Shown here piece by piece: positions 7,507 through 10,969 of a stretch of 10,969 nt of DNA; positions within the stretch are counted from its first letter, which is position 1, and every line of letters begins with the position of its first letter. The notes beneath the pieces were generated by a model. That model saw nothing but the letters and a program-made list of their open reading frames with translations, made no database searches and was not told where the DNA came from. Source of the DNA: M3007 sp033762055 (GTDB lineage: Bacteria; Bacteroidota; Bacteroidia; Chitinophagales; Saprospiraceae); NCBI GenBank assembly GCA_033762055.1, contig JANRLZ010000228.1, forward strand, positions 1 to 10,969, given 5' to 3'. The position numbers and the translations under genes are program-made.

Positions 7507-8396
7507 GCGTCGTGGATCAGGCTGAATGTCGCGACTGCCGCTGCGCGGGTTACGTCATTTTGATCGAGTAGTTGCTTGATATATTGGTGTAAAGCGACGG
7601 TGCGCTGGGGGGAGAGCAGGGCTTCCCGGGCTTGTTCATCGTCGGCCAGCAGGGCAAGCGCCTCTTCGGGCGAAGGCAAGGCGGGCAGGGTAGCGAGTTG
7701 GGCCAACTCGTTGCCGGTCAGAATATGGCTGTGCCGGATTCCCTCCGGCAATCCATCAAATCCAATGCCGATGCGGGTCACCTCCTGCACGATTTCTTCC
7801 ACGGCGGCTCCACTGGCCCGGGCGTAATAGAAACGCCCCATACGTCCCATCAGGTCAATTTTATGCGGGTCAATACGCCCCGTATCGCTCAGAATTTCTT
7901 CAGAAATATGCATGCGCACGATTCGACAAAAGATCAGGTTGCCTGCGCCGCCGCCTTCACCAAGCGGCTGGATTTGGTCTACCACGCATTCCATTTGCAC
8001 CGGACTTTCGGCCACCCGGTAAGGGCGTACCAGATCGCTGGGCAGCGGGGTGAATCCCGCTTTTTCGAATTCATCTATTTCGGGCGGGTATTCGATGCTG
8101 GTCAGGGCCATTTGCCGCGAAATGCGATGCGAAACGACGTTGATGACCACCTCTCCCGTTTCTTCCACATTTTTGAGTGTGTCTTTGGTCGTGTTGTTGG
8201 CCACCCGGCGGTTGGATGAAAAAATCAGGATGGGCGGGTTGCTGCTGAAAGCGTTAAAAAAACTGTAGGGTGCGAGATTGGGTACGCCGTCGGCGCTGAT
8301 GGTGCTGGCAAAAGCAATGGGTCGGGGCGCTACGGCGGCCAGGATATACTGGTGCAGGTCTTTGGTAGCAATCTGTGTCGGATCAATCGTAAGCAT
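7503..8396 (-). CDS. Flavin-reductase-like FMN-binding split-barrel protein
   Basis: A 297-residue protein whose first 200 residues form the flavin-reductase-like split barrel that binds FMN. The hallmark is VAPRPIAFASTISADG (22-37) followed by PNLAPYSFFNAFSSNPP (39-55). Members reduce flavin with NAD(P)H for partner enzymes, or act as FMN oxidoreductases themselves. The last ~90 residues (from about 205) are an Ala/Leu/Glu-rich helical extension beyond the normal domain, ending in a repeat-like LHQYIKQLLDQNDVTRAAAVATF region; I do not recognise it. The start is the ATG at 8396; a TTG three codons upstream at 8405 would nearly touch the ATP-grasp stop and is less likely. It lies 9 bases after the ATP-grasp gene and overlaps the hydrolase by 4 bases. 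The redox partner is not obvious nearby. Confidence 0.85.
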   Translation of the reverse strand: MLTIDPTQIATKDLHQYILAAVAPRPIAFASTISADGVPNLAPYSFFNAFSSNPPILIFSSNRRVANNTTKDTLKNVEETGEVVINVVSHRISRQMALTSIEYPPEIDEFEKAGFTPLPSDLVRPYRVAESPVQMECVVDQIQPLGEGGGAGNLIFCRIVRMHISEEILSDTGRIDPHKIDLMGRMGRFYYARASGAAVEEIVQEVTRIGIGFDGLPEGIRHSHILTGNELAQLATLPALPSPEEALALLADDEQAREALLSPQRTVALHQYIKQLLDQNDVTRAAAVATFSLIHDA

Positions 8397-8405
8397 GGTG
8401 TGCAA

Positions 8406-9620
8406 TCAGGCAGTAGGTTTGTCGGGCGCCGGGGCGCTGGCGTGGTAATCGCGTTGTACGCGGCGGGCATAATCGTCGAGCAGTTCGAGTATGCGTTCGT
8501 GTTTTTTTGACTGGACGATCAGCCCTACATGGTGTTCTTTTTCGGTCAGGCGCCAGGCAATTTCCGGGTCATTGAACTGGCTGGTGTCGGGCCATTGTTG
8601 GCGGGCCAGCGATACGATGATGCCGGCATAGTCGTTGCGGAGTTTGGGTAATTGATATTTTTCACCGGCGGCGACGGCGGCCTCGAGGCGCGCCCATTCG
8701 TACCACAGGTTTACCCCGGAAGCGCATTCCACCATTTCGGCCAGGTGCGCGCCGCCTACACGGGAAGATGTTTCGAGGAAGTAAAACTCGCCGGTTTCGC
8801 GGTTTTTGATGTATTCGGTGTGACTGGCGCTGTACTGCATGCCAAATGCGGTCATAACCTCGGCGTTCAGCTTGGTCAGTTTTTTATCGTCATCGGAACC
8901 AAAGGGCACGATCGCGCTGCGGAAAATGCCCCCTCCGTGCGCCACCTCAAATGGTGTGGAGAGGTATTGCGACACCCGTGAAAACACCACTTTGCCGCCT
9001 TCCGAAAGCGCGTCCACGTGGTACACGTCGCCGGGTTTGAACTGTTCCACCAGGTAATGATGGCGTTGTCCGCCCAGGGTTTCGAGGTGCGCCCAGAGTT
9101 CGTCGGTAGAATGGATTTTTTTCATACCGGTGGCCGATGCTTGTCCGCGAGGTTTGACGATCCAGGGGGCAGGCACCGTAGCGGCGAAGTGTGCAATATC
9201 GGCGTCGTGAAAAAGGTCGGTGAATGCCGGCACGGGGATGCCCGCGTCGCGCGCTTCGACGCGCATGGCGAGTTTGTCGCGAAAATGCCGCGAGGTTGTT
9301 TGGCCCATACCCGGTATGCGGAAATGTTCGCGCAAGTAGGCGGCTTTTTCCACGTCGAAATCGTCGAGCGCCACGATCCGGTCAATCTTTTTGGTACGCA
9401 TCAACCAGGCCAGTCCCGAAGCGGTGTCTTCCATGTCCCATTCGTTCTGGTCGTCCTGTTGTACATAAAAAATATCGTCGAGGGCTTCGCGTGCCCAGGG
9501 TTTGTCATCGTGTTTTTTGGAGGTGACGAGGTACACGGTTGCGCCGGTAGATTTCATGCCGCGTAAGAAGTCGTTGCCCTTGAAATAACTGGCGATACAG
9601 AGAAAGGAGGGTTTGCTCAT
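8406..9620 (-). CDS. ATP-grasp domain ligase, substrate unknown
   Basis: A 404-residue cytoplasmic protein with the three-part ATP-grasp fold: a Rossmann-like N-terminal domain (about 5-110), then the ATP clamp. Visible nucleotide-site features are the first lysine in DKLAMR (K116), the second in WIVKPRGQASATG (K156), and the hinge VEQF (191-194). Metal binding maps to FLETSSRVGG (281-290), where E283 is kept and Ser285 stands where the usual ExN motif has Asn. Enzymes of this superfamily join a carboxylate to an amine or thiol via an acyl phosphate; this form resembles stand-alone carboxylate-amine ligases and L-amino-acid ligases rather than biotin carboxylase or PurK. It is the first gene of the operon with the flavin-reductase-like and iminopeptidase-like genes. 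A 155-base divergent region separates it from tetR; no clear -7 box was found for it. Confidence 0.87.
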   Translation of the reverse strand: MSKPSFLCIASYFKGNDFLRGMKSTGATVYLVTSKKHDDKPWAREALDDIFYVQQDDQNEWDMEDTASGLAWLMRTKKIDRIVALDDFDVEKAAYLREHFRIPGMGQTTSRHFRDKLAMRVEARDAGIPVPAFTDLFHDADIAHFAATVPAPWIVKPRGQASATGMKKIHSTDELWAHLETLGGQRHHYLVEQFKPGDVYHVDALSEGGKVVFSRVSQYLSTPFEVAHGGGIFRSAIVPFGSDDDKKLTKLNAEVMTAFGMQYSASHTEYIKNRETGEFYFLETSSRVGGAHLAEMVECASGVNLWYEWARLEAAVAAGEKYQLPKLRNDYAGIIVSLARQQWPDTSQFNDPEIAWRLTEKEHHVGLIVQSKKHERILELLDDYARRVQRDYHASAPAPDKPTA

Positions 9621-9724
9621 AAATCACGGATTGTTTTTCTGTTGGACAAATGACCGAAAAAGTTTTTAAAATACGGTGTTGAAAATAATTCCGGGACATT
9701 TTTTCAAGAAAATACGCTTTGCTG

Positions 9725-9755
9725 TTGCCGGATTAAAAGGGATGAAATACCTTTG
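9725..9755 (+). promoter_or_regulatory. Promoter of the tetR-hydrolase operon
   Basis: TTG at 9725-9727, a 20-base spacer, then TACCTTTG at 9748-9755 match the Bacteroidota -33/-7 promoter (TTG, TAnnTTTG) in both boxes and spacing. It is the best promoter in the window. Transcription should begin near 9760, leaving a leader of about 15 bases before the ATG at 9776. The palindromic operator begins at the last base of the -7 box. Confidence 0.75.
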
Positions 9756-9770
9756 TGAGTGATTACTCAC
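9755..9770. promoter_or_regulatory. TetR operator, perfect palindrome
   Basis: GTGAGTGATTACTCAC: GTGAGT and ACTCAC are perfect inverted 6-mers around GATT. It starts at the final G of the -7 box, covers the expected transcription start, and stops 5 bases before the tetR ATG. A bound dimer would block RNA polymerase, so autorepression of tetR and its downstream gene is likely. I found no second copy in the window. Confidence 0.75.
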
Positions 9771-9775
9771 TTTAT

Positions 9776-10327
9776 ATGTCCAACAAAGAAAATATCCTGC
9801 AATGCGCGCTCGAACTGTTTGGCGAGCAAGGTTACGACCGAACGCCCACGAGCCGGATTGCCAAACAGGCAGGCGTATCGGAGGGTTTGATTTTCAGGCA
9901 TTTTGGAAGCAAGGAGGGTTTGCTGGCCGCTATCATTCAACAAGGGCTGGCACATATTGCCGACACGATGCAGGCGTATGCCACGCCTTCGGTGGATCCG
10001 CGCGGCGCCATTTTACAACACATTGAACACGCGCTTACGGCCCTCAGGGCACAGGAGAAATTCTGGCGTTTAGCCACGAGCATGCGGTTTCAAAATGCCG
10101 TACTGCAGGATGCCGCCGCCGACATAGAGAAGGTCAATCAATTCATTTTGCAACACTTGTCCGACAACTTCCGTCGCCTTGGTGCGGCGGCGCCCGAGAC
10201 TGAAGCCCTGCTGCTTTTTGCCCTGATTGACGGCGTGTGCCTGCACTGGCTCCAACACCCTGCGACGTATCCGCTGGACGAAATGAAAAATTTACTCATC
10301 AAAAAATACAACCATGCCTACTTCTGA
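9776..10327 (+). CDS. TetR/AcrR-family transcriptional repressor
   Basis: A 183-residue one-domain-plus-ligand-pocket repressor. The N-terminal TetR HTH is clear: KENILQCALELFGEQGYDRT (4-23), then TSRIAKQAGVSEGLIFRHFG (25-44), with SKEGLL closing the DNA-binding domain. The C-terminal two-thirds is helical and divergent, as usual for the ligand-binding, dimerising part, so the inducer cannot be read off. The start is set to the ATG at 9776; the in-frame GTG at 9755 would add seven residues, but it is the last base of the -7 box and the start of the operator, so it is probably untranscribed. Its 3' end overlaps the next gene by 14 bases, so repressor and hydrolase are made together. Likely target: its own promoter through the palindrome at 9755-9770 (inference). 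Confidence 0.93.
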   Translation: MSNKENILQCALELFGEQGYDRTPTSRIAKQAGVSEGLIFRHFGSKEGLLAAIIQQGLAHIADTMQAYATPSVDPRGAILQHIEHALTALRAQEKFWRLATSMRFQNAVLQDAAADIEKVNQFILQHLSDNFRRLGAAAPETEALLLFALIDGVCLHWLQHPATYPLDEMKNLLIKKYNHAYF

Positions 10328-10969
10328 TTGGGTCAACCGCGACCTGTTTCCCTTTACATCCCGTTATATTGAAATTGACGGCCACCGGATGCATTATATT
10401 GACGAAGGCAGTGGCCCGGTGCTGCTTTTTTCGCACGGCACACCGGAATGGTCGTTCGGCTGGCGCGATCTGGTGCGCGGCCTTAGCGGCCGCTTTCGCT
10501 GCGTGGCGCCCGATCTGCTCGGTATGGGCCTGTCGGACAAGCCTGCCGATGCCGATTATTCCTGTGCAGCGCATTCGGAGCGGCTGGGTAAATTTATCGA
10601 AAAACTTGGTTTGCGCGATATCCGACTGGTTGCCAACGATTTCGGATTGTCTATCGGACTAAGCAGGGCTATTTATCAGCCCGAACTTTTTGAAAAAGTC
10701 GCCATTTTCAATGGCTGGATGTGGCGACTCGACACCGACCCGCACTACCATAAAGCGGCCAAAATGATGGATACCTGGCTGGGGCGACTCCTGTACAAAC
10801 GGTTCAATTTTCCGGTCAATGTGATAATGCCGGCCGCTTTTGGCAACCGTAAGAAAAATTTGCCGCCGGAAGTACACCGGCATTACAAAATGGCCTGGCC
10901 GGATGCGGCCTCGCGGGTATCGACTTATGCTTTTGCGGGGGTGTTGTTGCACGCCAACGACTGGTGGGG
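10314..10969 (+). CDS. Alpha/beta hydrolase, haloalkane dehalogenase-like, partial
   Basis: The first 218 residues of an alpha/beta-fold hydrolase that continues past the window edge (family length about 290-310). It belongs to the haloalkane dehalogenase/epoxide hydrolase group: oxyanion motif HGTPEWSFGWRD (41-52), APDLLGMGLSDKP (65-77), and an elbow LVANDFGLSIG (105-115) in which the nucleophile is Asp109, not Ser. FNGWMW (132-137) also fits that group. The residues that hold halide in true dehalogenases differ: the Asn/Glu of HGNP/HGEP is Thr43, and the Trp after the nucleophile is Phe110. Dehalogenase activity is therefore doubtful; another substrate is more likely. The catalytic His lies outside the window. 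The ATG at 10314 lies inside the end of tetR (14-base overlap), implying translational coupling and TetR control. Confidence 0.85.
   Translation, partial: MPTSDWVNRDLFPFTSRYIEIDGHRMHYIDEGSGPVLLFSHGTPEWSFGWRDLVRGLSGRFRCVAPDLLGMGLSDKPADADYSCAAHSERLGKFIEKLGLRDIRLVANDFGLSIGLSRAIYQPELFEKVAIFNGWMWRLDTDPHYHKAAKMMDTWLGRLLYKRFNFPVNVIMPAAFGNRKKNLPPEVHRHYKMAWPDAASRVSTYAFAGVLLHANDWW

Noticed and set aside
9647..9654. Possible -7 box for the ATP-grasp operon (minus strand GTCATTTG)
   Set aside because: The TA of TAnnTTTG is missing and no TTG lies at the proper distance; the true promoter of this operon was not found.
9755..9775. GTG at 9755 as the tetR start
   Set aside because: It is the last base of the -7 box and the first base of the operator, upstream of the expected transcription start. 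The ATG at 9776 gives a normal TetR N-terminus.
10659..10952. Minus-strand frame of 97 codons and plus-strand frame at 10237-10662
   Set aside because: Both are shadows of tetR and of the hydrolase frame that starts at 10314, which carries clear alpha/beta hydrolase motifs.

Overview
The window looks like chromosomal DNA from a member of the Bacteroidota, possibly near the Saprospiria or Chitinophagia. The evidence is gene content (pheT close to an rny-type RNase Y, a short Crp/Fnr regulator), few Shine-Dalgarno sequences, and the Bacteroidota -7 promoter box TAnnTTTG, seen as the identical octamer TACCTTTG in front of three genes. Base composition is moderate and even. I see no tRNA or rRNA genes, insertion sequences, CRISPR or phage genes. 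No gap between genes exceeds about 155 bases.

Layout: bases 1-9620 are all read on the minus strand, so transcription runs from high to low coordinates. In that order: (i) a three-gene operon of an ATP-grasp ligase, a flavin-reductase-like FMN protein and a lipoprotein proline-iminopeptidase-family hydrolase (9620 to 6490), with a 9-base gap and then an ATGA overlap; (ii) pheT, with its own -7 box; (iii) rny, encoding RNase Y, closed by a strong hairpin plus U-run terminator; (iv) a Crp/Fnr-family regulator; (v) a 12-helix MFS transporter with its own -7 box. At the right end the plus strand holds a divergent TetR-family regulator. It overlaps by 14 bases an alpha/beta hydrolase of the haloalkane dehalogenase/epoxide hydrolase group, which runs off the window.

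How the genes work together: pheT and rny are housekeeping genes for tRNA charging and mRNA turnover. The Crp/Fnr-MFS pair may be a sensor and its transporter. The TetR-hydrolase pair is a self-contained regulated unit: a 6+6 bp palindrome begins at the last base of the promoter -7 box and ends just before the true ATG, as expected of an autorepressor that also controls the hydrolase. The ATP-grasp/flavin-reductase/iminopeptidase operon is the least understood part; its genes look translationally linked and may make or process a small amide or peptide, but no product can be named from sequence.

Start codons were revised for three genes: rny (ATG at 3762, not TTG at 3768), the flavin reductase (ATG at 8396, not TTG at 8405) and tetR (ATG at 9776, not GTG at 9755, which lies inside the operator). 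I found no convincing new defence or mobile system; most of the window is ordinary core genome with a few points worth checking.
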